Positions 23,368-31,656 of a stretch of 36,829 nucleotides of DNA are shown here, piece by piece. Position 1 is the stretch's first letter. The number at the start of each line of letters is the position of its first letter. This DNA is from a virus, in IMG/VR virus record IMGVR_UViG_3300044821_000165, positions 1-36,829 of that record, one strand, 5' to 3'. A program made the translations under genes and the position numbers. Under the pieces are notes generated by a model. It saw only the letters and a list, made by a program, of their open reading frames with translations, made no database searches and was not told the origin of the DNA.

Positions 23368-24189
23368 TCAGGCCCCGGTGGGCAGGAAACCGGCGCGGCG
23401 CAGGCGCTCATCGATGGCGATGACGGTGCTGGCGATTTCGGCTTCAGCCGGCTGCGCGTTGCGACTATCCATGCAGCGGCAGTTCGCTTCGTCGCCGCAG
23501 TCGACCATGTGATCGGCGCAGGCCTCGCAATTGCTATCGCGGGCGCAGGCCACGCAGCGGCAGTCGCACTGGGCCGCGTCTTTCTTCTTTTTGCCGCGCT
23601 GCTGCTGATCGGGAGAATCGAGCGCGCTGCGAACTTCTTTGGGCAGGCCGTCGATCGACAAGACCTGCGCGCGCATTTCGGAACGTGCGCCGACGCTGGT
23701 GCCGCTGTAGGCGGGATAGGTGACCGGGCCCACGTCGAACAGGTTCACCTCTTCGATTTCGCGGGTGCTGATCGTCTGGCCGTCTTTTTCCTCTTCGCGC
23801 CAGGTCTGCTTGGTCACGGTGAAGGCAAAGCTGCAGCCGTCGAGATCGCCACGTTCGATCGATGTACGTACATCGCGGCCGAGCTGCGTGTTGGGCAGAT
23901 CGTTGGTGAAGCTGAGGCCTTTATCGTCCTGCTTCAGGCGGAGAGTGCCGGCGGCGCTGCGGCCGAGCAAGTGGTTCGCGTCGTGATTGAAAAGGCAGCG
24001 CACATCCTGCTTTTCTTTCAGTGCGCGGGTGAACGTGCCCGGCTTCACCGTTTCAACGACGCGGTAGTTGGGCGTGTCCCACAGAACATATTCTTCGTTG
24101 AACACCGAGGCGTAGCCCTCGATGGCGGGCTTCTCGTCTGTGCTGCTGGCGCGCACAACGGCGCTTTTGATGAAACGACGTTCGATCAT
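23368..24189 (-). CDS. HK97 family prohead protease with cysteine-rich tail
   Basis: A 273-residue protein. Residues 1-170 match the HK97 protease: EGYASVFNEEY, the His site in CLFNHDANHLLGR (H69), the Ser site in DGCSFAF (S120), and DVGPVTYPAY. It cleaves the capsid scaffold domain during maturation. After a lysine run (200-203) comes a tail with nine cysteines (208-239: CDCRC, CARDSNCEAC, CGDEANCRC), which could bind two zinc ions. It then ends in a short conserved helix and GFLPTGA. The gene starts at 24189 behind a 51-base gap. The tail is not part of the classical HK97 enzyme, though cysteine-rich ends occur in related phage proteases. Confidence 0.93.
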   Translation of the reverse strand: MIERRFIKSAVVRASSTDEKPAIEGYASVFNEEYVLWDTPNYRVVETVKPGTFTRALKEKQDVRCLFNHDANHLLGRSAAGTLRLKQDDKGLSFTNDLPNTQLGRDVRTSIERGDLDGCSFAFTVTKQTWREEEKDGQTISTREIEEVNLFDVGPVTYPAYSGTSVGARSEMRAQVLSIDGLPKEVRSALDSPDQQQRGKKKKDAAQCDCRCVACARDSNCEACADHMVDCGDEANCRCMDSRNAQPAEAEIASTVIAIDERLRRAGFLPTGA

Positions 24190-24240
24190 GGGAAATCGGC
24201 TCCTCTGTTTTCTTGGCCTGTCTTCTTGCGCTTCGAGTCC

Positions 24241-24453
24241 CTAGCTTTGCGCCGGCGCGGGCGCTGCGGCTGCCGGATCTGCTGGCGGCGCGGGCGCTGC
24301 GGGCGGTGCGGCGGCGGCAAGTGCCGCGTCGATGACGCGCTGCCATCCGCCGAGAATGTTCTCGCGCACTTCCGGTTCGAGCGGGCCGAGGATCTCGGCC
24401 GTGGGGGGATTACTGACAAGTCCGGCGATGATGCTTGCGGTTACAGGATTCAT
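24241..24453 (-). CDS. small head-module protein with Ala/Pro tail
   Basis: A 70-residue protein with one helical domain (TASIIAGLVSNPPTAEILG, then EVRENILGGWQRVIDAAL) and a low-complexity alanine/proline tail of about 28 residues. The start at 24453 overlaps the portal stop as ATGA; the longer frame to 24561 lies over the portal gene. It is placed between portal and protease, where small morphogenesis or inhibitor proteins can sit. No family is recognised. Confidence 0.65.
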   Translation of the reverse strand: MNPVTASIIAGLVSNPPTAEILGPLEPEVRENILGGWQRVIDAALAAAAPPAAPAPPADPAAAAPAPAQS

Positions 24454-26273
24454 GGCGTCACCTCTGGGAGTTCGGTTTGTTGCTTGGCTGCGAGAGTTGC
24501 GGAGTTGCGAAACGCTTCCACGGCCAGCGCGCGCACGGCGCGAGTGAGTTCGCGCTGGCATATTTGCTCCGAAGAACCGTTGGCCTGCGGCCAGCCTTCC
24601 GTCTGAAAGCGGTGGAACATGGTTCCCAGGTAGCCGGTGAGGAACTTTGAGCCTTCGATCCCGTCAGGGGTCGCTTCGGCGCCATAAAGAGCAGCCGAGT
24701 GGTGCTCAAGTTCCTCAGCCAGGCTAACCAGGACCGGCGAGAAAACCTGCCGGAACGTCGCGAGATCGGCTTCGGAACGGTGACAAATGCGACCGAAAGC
24801 GTCTCGAAACAGTCGTGAATAGCAGCGGGAAAGCCGCCCTGCGAGCGCTCCCGCACGGCTGCTGGTGTCTTTTGTTTTGGGATCGGCGCCGTCTCCGCCG
24901 GCGTCAGAGTTGTCACCGGCGCCGGGCAGCGCGGGCGTGGCGAAGAGTTGGTCGACGGGCGCCATGTTGATCTGCATCCAGGTGGAGTCGGCCGCGGGCG
25001 TTTCGAGCGGGTTCATGTTCATGCGCTCGCGCGCATCGTTCGGCTCCCACACGCCCCACTGCACCATGGCCTGCACGAATGCACGCAGGTCGCTGGCCGA
25101 GGGCGTGACCAGCGGCCAGGTATCGAAAAACACGCCGAAGCGCTTGCCGGCATTGCGGCCCACGGTGGGACGCGGAAACATCTTGCGCTTGATTTCCTGC
25201 TCCCAGGCGCGAAGATCGGGAGCGAGCGAGAAGCTCACAAACTCCTGGCCGATCTGCTCGGTGTTCGCCCGCGATGTTTTTTCGGTGACGCCCACCATGT
25301 GCGGCGGCACGCTGAAGATGCGGCAGATTTCGGTGATCTGGTGCTGGCGCGTTTCCAGAAACTGCGCTTCGTCCGGTTTGGTGGAAGTTGGCGAATACTC
25401 CATGCCCGCTTCGAGCAGCAACGGACGGTTCACGTTTTCGCCGCCCCAGGCTTCCTGCAATTCCTTGCGCAGGTTCTGCAGATCCTCGGTCGCCATGGTG
25501 CCGGGAATCTTGAAGACTCCGTAGCCGACGGCGCCATTGCCGAAGAACTTGCCCGCGAACTTCTCGGTGGCGAGCGCCAGGCCCACGGCATTGCGCGCGA
25601 GCTGAATGACGTCCTGGCCAACGCGGCCGTCGAGAGAGAGGCCGGGAATGTGCAGCATGTCGGCGGGCAGAATGTAGCGCTCGTTGTGCGGGCCGGAAGG
25701 ATCGGGCGTCGGGCTCTCGGGATCGATGCTCTCGGTTTCCATGCCCTCGGTGGTGGCATAGACCATTTCGCCAGGACGGACTGGAACTTCGACGCCGTCT
25801 GAAGTTGTGATCCGCATTCCCTGGAGCGCGCGCCGCGGCTTGATGCGAGCCGGGTTGCGCGGCCAGAGCGCGACGATGCGGCCGGCCCGGTCGCGCTGCA
25901 TCTCGATGTAGCCGTTGCCCCAGAGCATCCGGTGGGTCTGCACGGTCTTGCGCAGGCTGAAGGACGTCATCTCGGGGTTGGGTTCGTGCTCCAGCAGATC
26001 CCAGTAGTCGTGGTCATGAGCGATGCGGCGCTTCACGCGGCCGTCATCGTTGAGAATCTTCTCGAAGATCTTCAGATCGAGCGCGCCCATCGCGCCGGCC
26101 TTGATTTCGCAGCAGCAGTAAACGGTCGTGACCTGGAGAGCCGTCATCTCCGAGACGCGCATCCCGGAGTCGGTGCGGCCACCGTTGAAAATATCGAGCA
26201 GCCACTCCGCCGGGTAGGAAAGCGGTGTCTGCGGGTTTTCGAGCGAGGTGCGCGTTTCGGAAATTAGGCCCAT
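24450..26273 (-). CDS. portal protein, HK97 gp3-like
   Basis: A 607-residue portal. Typical segments are SEMTALQVTTVYCCCEIKA near residue 43, HDYWDLLEHEPNPEMTSFSLRK (in part), LWGNGYIEMQRDRAGRIVAL, the YILPADMLHIPGLSLDGRVG segment, TRQHQITEICRIFSVPPHMVG and the late LETPAAD loop. It forms the dodecameric ring through which DNA enters and leaves. The C-terminal 130 residues (from about 475) are an extra helical part, longer than the usual 400-450 residue family. Start 26273 (MGLISETRTSL) is chosen by homology; no ribosome site is seen. Confidence 0.93.
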   Translation of the reverse strand: MGLISETRTSLENPQTPLSYPAEWLLDIFNGGRTDSGMRVSEMTALQVTTVYCCCEIKAGAMGALDLKIFEKILNDDGRVKRRIAHDHDYWDLLEHEPNPEMTSFSLRKTVQTHRMLWGNGYIEMQRDRAGRIVALWPRNPARIKPRRALQGMRITTSDGVEVPVRPGEMVYATTEGMETESIDPESPTPDPSGPHNERYILPADMLHIPGLSLDGRVGQDVIQLARNAVGLALATEKFAGKFFGNGAVGYGVFKIPGTMATEDLQNLRKELQEAWGGENVNRPLLLEAGMEYSPTSTKPDEAQFLETRQHQITEICRIFSVPPHMVGVTEKTSRANTEQIGQEFVSFSLAPDLRAWEQEIKRKMFPRPTVGRNAGKRFGVFFDTWPLVTPSASDLRAFVQAMVQWGVWEPNDARERMNMNPLETPAADSTWMQINMAPVDQLFATPALPGAGDNSDAGGDGADPKTKDTSSRAGALAGRLSRCYSRLFRDAFGRICHRSEADLATFRQVFSPVLVSLAEELEHHSAALYGAEATPDGIEGSKFLTGYLGTMFHRFQTEGWPQANGSSEQICQRELTRAVRALAVEAFRNSATLAAKQQTELPEVTP

Positions 26274-26281
26274 GTTGGGGT

Positions 26282-26518
26282 TTAGCGGCGTGGGGCACGA
26301 ATGCCGCGGATGAAGCTGGTGGCGATGCCCGTCAGCGGGAAAATCAGACAGAAACTTCCTGCCGCGATGAGCGCAAACTTCAGGCCGGCGGCGAGGCCGA
26401 TGCCGGCAGTGACCAGCAGCGCGCCGCTGATGTAGAGCAGATCCTGGTGAAGCTCGGCGCGGCGCTTCGCCTTTGCGAGTTCTTCCGGCTTGGGGAAGGG
26501 AACTGTCTGCGCGCTCAT
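26282..26518 (-). CDS. small two-TM membrane protein between terminase and portal
   Basis: A 78-residue protein with a charged N-terminus (EELAKAKRRAELHQDL) and two hydrophobic segments at about 29-46 and 48-65, ending in the basic RGIRAPRR. Its start overlaps the large terminase stop as ATGA. Membrane proteins at this point of a packaging operon are not part of the standard HK97 set. It could be an extra holin, an exclusion factor or a membrane tether for packaging; there is no sequence basis to choose. Confidence 0.7.
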   Translation of the reverse strand: MSAQTVPFPKPEELAKAKRRAELHQDLLYISGALLVTAGIGLAAGLKFALIAAGSFCLIFPLTGIATSFIRGIRAPRR

Positions 26519-28269
26519 AGAACATGCACCCGCGGGCGGCCCGTGACCGGTGTTGCGATCGAACGGCCGATCGCCATGATGAGTGCGACGATGCCGTCGA
26601 TCTTTTCCCGCGCCTTCGCCTTGTCGGGCTTCAGATTGCCGGCGGGATCCTGCGTGACCACCAGGTTGTCAGCCATCCAGGTCAGCACGGGGTTGTTACC
26701 GTGATCGAACTCGGCCGCCACAATCATCTTCAGCAGCTCTTTGGTGGGCGCGCTCATCGACTGATAGCCCTGGCGGTGCTCGATCATCGACAAGCCGTCA
26801 CTGGTGAGCTGCGTGGAGAGTTGCGTCGCATTCCAGGGATCGAAAGCTACATCGACGAGGCGGAACTCGCGGGCCAGCTTGCGATGCTGCTCGCGGATGA
26901 ACTCATAGTCGATGACGTTGCCGGGCGTGGCGGTGATGAATCCCTGGCGAACCCAGACGTCGTAAGGCACGCGGTCTTTCTTGGCGCGCTGCTCGATCGA
27001 CTCCTGGGGAACAAAGAAAAACGGCAACACGCGCGCGCGATCGAGGCCGGACTGCTTCGGGAAAAACAGCACGGGTGCCGCGGCGATGTCGATGGTGTTG
27101 GCGAGATCGTCGCCGGCGAAACACGTCTTGCCCTTCAATTCCTGTAGCCAGCGGCTGCGGGTTTCGATGGGATCCGCGTTTGCGGCCGAGCTGCAGGCCG
27201 CCCACTTGTGCGGGAGAATTGCGCGCTCATCCTGCGATGTCCAGACGTTGAGGTGGAGCCGAAGAAACGAGTTGAGCGCGGTGGGATCGTTCTTCGCCCG
27301 CTGCGCCTGTTCGCGCAGATACTCGACCTTCACCGACTTGCCGAAATTCGGGTTGCACTTCTGCCACTCGATCTCGCTTTCCCAGTTGGCGCCGTCGTCG
27401 AGCATGGCGATGAATGCAAAGAACGTGTCGTCTTCGAGGATGCCTTCGAGGATCTTGCGGCCGTACTCATACTGCGCATAGCAGAACGACTGGCGATCGT
27501 AGCCGTGCGTGGTGATCGCGATCATTAAAGGCTGTCGGCGGGCGGCCTGCGACGTGGCGATCACATCCCAGAGGTCGCGGCTCGGATGCACGTGCACTTC
27601 GTCGGCCAGTCCCGCCGAGGCGTTGAGGCCGTGATGGGTTTCATCGTCGGCCGAGAGCGGCATGAATCGTGAGTTGGTCGCGAGCACGTGAAGATTATTT
27701 TTCACATGCCCCACGCGCTTCAGCAGCGCGGGTGAGGCGTCGCGCATCTGCTTCGCTTCGTCGAAGATCAGCTTCGCCTGGTCTTTCGTGCTGGCGAAGG
27801 TGTAGACCTCAGCGCCAGGCTCACCATCAGCGACCAGGAGGTAAAGGCCAAGCCCGGATACTTCCGTACTCTTGCCGTTCTTTCGCGGCAACGCGATGTA
27901 GGCAACGCGAAAGCGCCTGGTGCCGTCGGCGCGCTTCCAGCCGAAGATCATCGCGACCTGGAATGCCTGAAACAGTTCCAGCGCGAACGGCTGGCCAGCC
28001 CACTCGCCTTTGGAGTGCGAGAGAAATCCGAAAAACGCGATCGCGCGGCGCGCTGCCGCGGCGTCGAAGCTCAGCCCGCGCTTCGGACCGTCGATGAGAT
28101 CGCGCAGATGCCGTTCACACGCCAGGCGAATGAGCCGGTTGGCAGGGATCTCGCCGGAAAGCACACCCTCAACGTAAACGTCCCAGGGGGCGCTAGTTTG
28201 GCTTGCGGGTTTCTTTGCCCGATTCGGTGAGGAAGGCTTCGAACGGGTCGACATCGTCGCTGTCGGCAT
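26515..28269 (-). CDS. terL: terminase large subunit
   Basis: A 584-residue terminase of the Terminase_1 type. Walker A is LPRKNGKS (residues 127-134), Walker B is LADE (221-224), and the coupling motif follows in ITTHGYDRQSF. The nuclease half has FAGDDLANTIDIAA, VAFDPWNATQLS and a late KIDGIVALIMAIG aspartate. It translocates DNA into the head and cuts it. The first aspartate motif is slightly unusual: DDLANTID where DLSSTTD is the common form. The start at 28269 overlaps the small terminase by 77 bases; MSTRSK at 28254 is an equally possible start, as neither has a ribosome site. Confidence 0.95.
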   Translation of the reverse strand: MPTATMSTRSKPSSPNRAKKPASQTSAPWDVYVEGVLSGEIPANRLIRLACERHLRDLIDGPKRGLSFDAAAARRAIAFFGFLSHSKGEWAGQPFALELFQAFQVAMIFGWKRADGTRRFRVAYIALPRKNGKSTEVSGLGLYLLVADGEPGAEVYTFASTKDQAKLIFDEAKQMRDASPALLKRVGHVKNNLHVLATNSRFMPLSADDETHHGLNASAGLADEVHVHPSRDLWDVIATSQAARRQPLMIAITTHGYDRQSFCYAQYEYGRKILEGILEDDTFFAFIAMLDDGANWESEIEWQKCNPNFGKSVKVEYLREQAQRAKNDPTALNSFLRLHLNVWTSQDERAILPHKWAACSSAANADPIETRSRWLQELKGKTCFAGDDLANTIDIAAAPVLFFPKQSGLDRARVLPFFFVPQESIEQRAKKDRVPYDVWVRQGFITATPGNVIDYEFIREQHRKLAREFRLVDVAFDPWNATQLSTQLTSDGLSMIEHRQGYQSMSAPTKELLKMIVAAEFDHGNNPVLTWMADNLVVTQDPAGNLKPDKAKAREKIDGIVALIMAIGRSIATPVTGRPRVHVL

Positions 28270-28708
28270 TGATTTGGAGTTTCGAACGGGAAGCCGGCGT
28301 GAGGCCGAACTCGCCCTCGAAGCTGCGCATGTGGCGAAGCGCGTCAGACTTCACGCGCACTGCAGGATTGGTTTTCAGAACGCTGGTGCCGGTCAACTCG
28401 TCCAGCTCAGCGAGCAGAATTCCGTACTTCGCGATCGCGCCCTCAGCCATGGCCCATTGCGCGATCGCCGAACAGTAGGCGCCGAGCGCATCACCATCGG
28501 CCACCGTGAGAACTTTCATGTCCGTCAGGATCGGGACCAGGCGCTTCCATGCTGCCACCGCGATCTTCGAGAGATGCGACGGCATCGCCGGTCGCCCGAT
28601 CAGAGGCTTGGGCTCGCGAGCGTTTAACTTTCGCTTGCCTGCGTTGCCCTGCAGCTTCTTGATGGCCGTTGGCTTGCGATTTCGGCCGCCAGAGTTCTTA
28701 CCACCCAT
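28193..28708 (-). CDS. terS: terminase small subunit, P27 family
   Basis: A 171-residue protein of the phage P27-like small terminase family. It has the basic glycine start MGGKNSGGRNRKPTAIKKLQGNAGKRK (in part), PAMPSHLSKIAVAAWKRLVPIL, VADGDALGAYCSAIAQW and a helical segment ending NPAVRVKSDALRHMRSF, then FGLTPASRSKL, all in family order. It recognises phage DNA and regulates the large subunit, whose gene overlaps it. Confidence 0.93.
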   Translation of the reverse strand: MGGKNSGGRNRKPTAIKKLQGNAGKRKLNAREPKPLIGRPAMPSHLSKIAVAAWKRLVPILTDMKVLTVADGDALGAYCSAIAQWAMAEGAIAKYGILLAELDELTGTSVLKTNPAVRVKSDALRHMRSFEGEFGLTPASRSKLQINADSDDVDPFEAFLTESGKETRKPN

Positions 28709-28794
28709 TTTTGACCGAAAAATCTTTTGCTGCGGCGGTGTGTGTTTGGCTGAAAAGCGGTCGCAGGGCGCCCATCCGGCGAAACCCGCCCCCC

Positions 28795-29127
28795 CTACCC
28801 CCCGCGGGCTGTCTTCGCGGTGTGATCAGCGTGGCAGCTTCCTTGTAAGTTGTTGGTGTCGTAGAAGAAACTCCAGTCGCCGCCGTGCTGCGCCACATAC
28901 TCGGCCGCTGGGATGATGTGGTCGACGTCGGTGCTGGCCGCGTTGCCCTCGCACAGCTTTGCAATCTTGCAGATCGGATCTCGCGCGAGAACGAAGGGAC
29001 GAGTTCGGTTGCGCCACTGCGCTGAGTCATACAAACGACGCAGACCGCCAGCGCGGCGAGAGCGCTCGCGATCGCGAGCAGCGTGTTCGGATCCCGCGGG
29101 CTTGGCGACTGGTGCACGGTAAGGCAT
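28795..29127 (-). CDS. HNH endonuclease next to the terminase genes
   Basis: A 110-residue protein with the HNH pattern: an RRLYDSAQWRN start motif, cysteines in DPICKIAKLCEG, the catalytic DVDHIIPAAEY and the closing DTNNLQGSCHADHTAKTA. HNH enzymes beside terminases in HK97-type phages help terminase cut the genome at cos ends. This fits a cos-type packaging mechanism, not a headful one. It overlaps no neighbour and is followed by an 86-base gap to the small terminase. Confidence 0.88.
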   Translation of the reverse strand: MPYRAPVAKPAGSEHAARDRERSRRAGGLRRLYDSAQWRNRTRPFVLARDPICKIAKLCEGNAASTDVDHIIPAAEYVAQHGGDWSFFYDTNNLQGSCHADHTAKTARGG

Positions 29128-29137
29128 GTGGCGGAGT

Positions 29138-29539
29138 TCATCGCGGTGTGTGCATCAAATACTTGATTACTTCCCAGGCGACGATCAGCGCGCTGGTGGT
29201 GAGCCATCGCTTCAGGCGCTCGAACCGCACGGTGCTGTGCAGTTCCGTGATCTTGTGTTCCTGCTGATCGTTGTGCTTCTGCAGCAGCTTGATGCGGTCC
29301 CAGGCAACGTTCAGATCCTGCAGTTGCTGGTCGGGGCTGCGCCGGTTGTAATCGGAAAGAGTTTGCATGCTCGCGGTGACGCGGGATTCTGCCCAGTCTA
29401 AGAACGAAGGCTGTCGCTGGATGGTTGCGACGACGGAAAGAAATCGCTCGATGACGGCATTGTCTTTGCGGTGCTGTTCGGCGAACCAGCGCGAGATGCG
29501 CGCTTCAACGTCTTCACGCCTTGAGGAAGGCTGCTGCAC
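29138..29539 (-). CDS. membrane-anchored coiled-coil protein
   Basis: A 133-residue protein starting at GTG 29539 without a clear ribosome site. It is helical with a long coiled coil (about 60-105: LNVAWDRIKLLQKHNDQQEH) and one C-terminal membrane segment (RWLTTSALIVAWEVIKYLM). A tail-anchored topology with the bulk in the cytoplasm is likely. It resembles i-spanin-like or XhlA-like coiled-coil proteins only in layout. It lies just before the HNH gene and is far from the lysis cassette. Confidence 0.65.
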   Translation of the reverse strand: MQQPSSRREDVEARISRWFAEQHRKDNAVIERFLSVVATIQRQPSFLDWAESRVTASMQTLSDYNRRSPDQQLQDLNVAWDRIKLLQKHNDQQEHKITELHSTVRFERLKRWLTTSALIVAWEVIKYLMHTPR

Positions 29540-29585
29540 TGTTTTCTGCTGGATGGGCGGATCATCGGTGGGCGGGGCGAGGAGC

Positions 29586-29960
29586 CTACTGTAACGCGCC
29601 TGGCTGCTTTTCGGGAAGCCAAAAAGCTTTGGACGCCAGGAACTGAAACTCTTGGTGCGAATGATCCCAGTGCCAGCGGATCAGGGTCATATTGCGAGCG
29701 CTCGCCGATGCCGGCTGGATAAAACGCAGTCCGGGCAGCTCGATCGGAGCGGTGAGCCCGACTCCGATCGATGGCGATGCAGGGTTGTGTTCGGGGTGGA
29801 TGGGCAGGAAAACCGATTCAGGAGGGACAGCGCGAATCAGTTTTTGCGAGATGCGTTCAGCGGCGAGGCGTTTCACTAGAAGCTCGGCAACGTCCTTCGA
29901 CAAAAACGTCGAAGGGCGCGAATTCAAAGGCTGGTAGTGAGCTAGGAATCCGACTCGCAT
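29586..29960 (-). CDS. unknown 124-residue protein
   Basis: The protein has a clear globular composition: RPSTFLSKDVAELLVKRLAAERIS (in part, a helix), IGVGLTAPIELPGLRFIQPAS and the aromatic LIRWHWDHSHQEFQFLASKAFW. No signal peptide, membrane segment or known motif is seen. It is the first gene after the 137-base gap (29961-30097) that separates it from the early operon; that gap shows no convincing promoter or terminator. Confidence 0.55.
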   Translation of the reverse strand: MRVGFLAHYQPLNSRPSTFLSKDVAELLVKRLAAERISQKLIRAVPPESVFLPIHPEHNPASPSIGVGLTAPIELPGLRFIQPASASARNMTLIRWHWDHSHQEFQFLASKAFWLPEKQPGALQ

Positions 29961-30097
29961 GAATACACGTCTGGCAGGGGCCTTAGATCACCGCATGGCG
30001 CGGGAAGTGCCGTTGAGAACTTTGGGCGGGACGAGTGCTAGTGTAGGGCCGTTTCGCAGCGCGAAGAAAGTTACCAACGTGTGAGACCTTCCGGGGA

Positions 30098-30379
30098 TTA
30101 GGCGAATGGAGTGCTCAGCAGCATCGAGCGGATCGCCTTGTCGATCGGCCCGATCATCATGGTGATCGCAAGAATCGCGAGAACGCAAAGCAGCACCTGG
30201 GCGGCGATCCTCAGTCCCACGTACACGCGATCCTGCAGCGATTCTCCGCACACGTGGCGATCGCACGCAAACTTACTGGCAAACACCGCGCCACAGCACC
30301 GGCAGGCATGGGCGCGCCGGCCAGCTCGGCCAGGCAGCAGGCAGCGGGAAATCTCGGCAATCCATGCAATCGTCATCAT
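30098..30379 (-). CDS. zinc-finger-like membrane protein
   Basis: A 93-residue protein with a Cys/His cluster at 26-44 (C26, C28, C29, C39, H42, C44, in CRCCGAVFASKFACDRHVC) followed by a membrane segment (about 56-76: YVGLRIAAQVLLCVLAILAIT). The start overlaps the stop of the preceding membrane protein as ATGA. The cluster plus one or two membrane spans suggests a cytoplasmic zinc knuckle on a membrane anchor. It is the last gene of the coupled early operon. Confidence 0.65.
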   Translation of the reverse strand: MMTIAWIAEISRCLLPGRAGRRAHACRCCGAVFASKFACDRHVCGESLQDRVYVGLRIAAQVLLCVLAILAITMMIGPIDKAIRSMLLSTPFA

Positions 30380-30618
30380 GGCCAGCGGTCTCCCCAGGGC
30401 TCGTCTCCGCCCTTCACCGCTTCGCGCCAGATCGCACGCAGCGATTCGTTGGCTTGCACTTCCGCCTCGGTCCACCACTTGTCGCCGTCTCTGCGGCCTT
30501 TCTCGTAGCCCGAGCGGAAAGCGAATTTCTGCAAGTCGTTCACCAGGCTGAGGGTGAGCGGCACCGCCACCGCCAGCGCCGTCAGAAAAAGAGCAACCGC
30601 AATCAGCGCGTTGATCAT
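30376..30618 (-). CDS. small membrane protein
   Basis: An 80-residue protein with one N-terminal membrane segment (INALIAVALFLTALAVAVPLTLSL) and a charged C-terminal domain (GYEKGRRDGDKWWTEAEVQANE). The start 30618 has GGAGG seven bases upstream and overlaps the upstream stop as ATGA, so the longer frame is rejected. Its partner directly downstream is also a membrane protein, and the two may form a complex. Confidence 0.7.
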   Translation of the reverse strand: MINALIAVALFLTALAVAVPLTLSLVNDLQKFAFRSGYEKGRRDGDKWWTEAEVQANESLRAIWREAVKGGDEPWGDRWP

Positions 30619-31001
30619 GCCGGCACCTCCATCTCGCAGCGGCAAGTGCGGCCTCCGCCAATGTGCGCGCCACACTCCGCGCTGCCTTCATGAACGTGTC
30701 CACAGCGCGGGCAGGGATTGTCGATCAAGCGCCGGCAACGCGGGCCCGTGGTTACTCCCGTCCATGTCCGGATTTCCTCCTCCGATGGCACGTTTGGGCT
30801 TTGGAAACATCGCCCGGTCACGTCGCCGGCGGAAGCTTCGCCCAGTTCGCGCAGCCACATCATGAAGTCGGTGGCGTCTCGCAATCGCTGCCCATTGCTC
30901 AGGCGCGCATCGTAAACGCGATCGGCCAGTAGGTTGAAAAACACTTTCGCGTCTTGCTTTCCCAGGGCGCGCAGGTCTGCGATCAGCTCTTGACTGTTCA
31001 T
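30615..31001 (-). CDS. zinc-ribbon-like early protein
   Basis: A 128-residue protein. The first half is helical (ELIADLRALGKQDAKVFFNLLADRVYD in part, then RDATDFMMWLRELGE). The C-terminal end has C97, C100, H102, H104, C110, H113, C120 and C122, in CPRCGHVHEGSAECGAH, a likely zinc-binding fold. It overlaps both neighbours by ATGA. No named family is recognised; such proteins in early phage regions often act on host transcription or nucleases. Confidence 0.7.
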   Translation of the reverse strand: MNSQELIADLRALGKQDAKVFFNLLADRVYDARLSNGQRLRDATDFMMWLRELGEASAGDVTGRCFQSPNVPSEEEIRTWTGVTTGPRCRRLIDNPCPRCGHVHEGSAECGAHIGGGRTCRCEMEVPA

Positions 31002-31249
31002 GCCGCCAGTCCCTCCGTGAGAAGTTGTTCCACCAGCTCCCAGCGCTCTTTATAGCCACGTTCCACGCATCCGGGCGCCGAGCAGATCTCCGGAGCGATC
31101 CAACTGCAGGCCAGCGTGAAGTTGGCAACCTGTCCTGGTGCCGCCAGAGTGAATTCGTCGTCGCTGAAGTCGTCGACGCCCTTGCGGATAATCACCATCG
31201 GGATCAGGCAAGGCCGCTTGTCGCTGCAACCGCAGAATTTGCATTTCAT
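30998..31249 (-). CDS. small cysteine-rich early protein
   Basis: An 83-residue protein starting MKCKFCGCSDKRPC, with further cysteines at 48, 56 and 61 around SWIAPEICSAPGC. This matches a widespread but unnamed phage microprotein pattern (CxxCGC....C....CSW...P..CS), presumably binding one or two zinc ions. It is coupled to both neighbours by ATGA. The loop at 18-46 is longer than in the usual form. Confidence 0.75.
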   Translation of the reverse strand: MKCKFCGCSDKRPCLIPMVIIRKGVDDFSDDEFTLAAPGQVANFTLACSWIAPEICSAPGCVERGYKERWELVEQLLTEGLAA

Positions 31250-31656
31250 GGCTGCACCGCCGTTCGCACCGCGGTCGGGTCCGGGGAATAGTCGTCGAGG
31301 TATTTCCGCAGGCCGTATTCCTCGATCACCAGCAACGCGCCGGCACGCAGCCGCGCAAAGTTCACGGGATCCGCACGCAGCATCGTGTCCGCCAGGCTGC
31401 GCAGAAAATCTCCATGCTTCCCACGGCCGTAAGCGATCCCCGTGAAGATGTGGCGGATGTAAGCGTCATAGTGATCCGGCGGAAGCGGCCGCTCGCAGAT
31501 TGCCATCAGCGCTAGGGAATAGCTGGCAATCGCCGTCTGCAGTTCACAGCGGTCCGTGCTGCTCAGGAACGCGCCTGTCATCTGGGGCAGGTTCAGGATG
31601 GAATCGATCAGCGCATCGCGCTGGGCGACGAAGCGGCTGTCCTCGGGATTTGTCAC
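31246..31656 (-). CDS. unknown helical early protein
   Basis: A 136-residue, mostly helical protein (DRCELQTAIASYSLALMAICE, HYDAYIRHIFTGIAYGRG, FARLRAGALLVIEEYGLRKYL). No metal cluster or membrane segment is seen. Its start overlaps the previous stop as ATGA and its stop overlaps the next start in the same way. No family is recognised. Confidence 0.7.
   Translation of the reverse strand: MTNPEDSRFVAQRDALIDSILNLPQMTGAFLSSTDRCELQTAIASYSLALMAICERPLPPDHYDAYIRHIFTGIAYGRGKHGDFLRSLADTMLRADPVNFARLRAGALLVIEEYGLRKYLDDYSPDPTAVRTAVQP

Noticed and set aside
21602-23512. 636-codon plus-strand ORF over the capsid gene
   Set aside because: It is a GC-rich antisense shadow: composition is rich in R, G, A, H and V, and no ribosome site is seen. 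The capsid frame on the minus strand is certain.
29961-30097. Possible late promoter with TACACT in the gap before the 124-residue gene
   Set aside because: The best -35 match at a 17-base distance is only three of six and the small TTCGC/GCGAA hairpin has no T-run; support is too weak.
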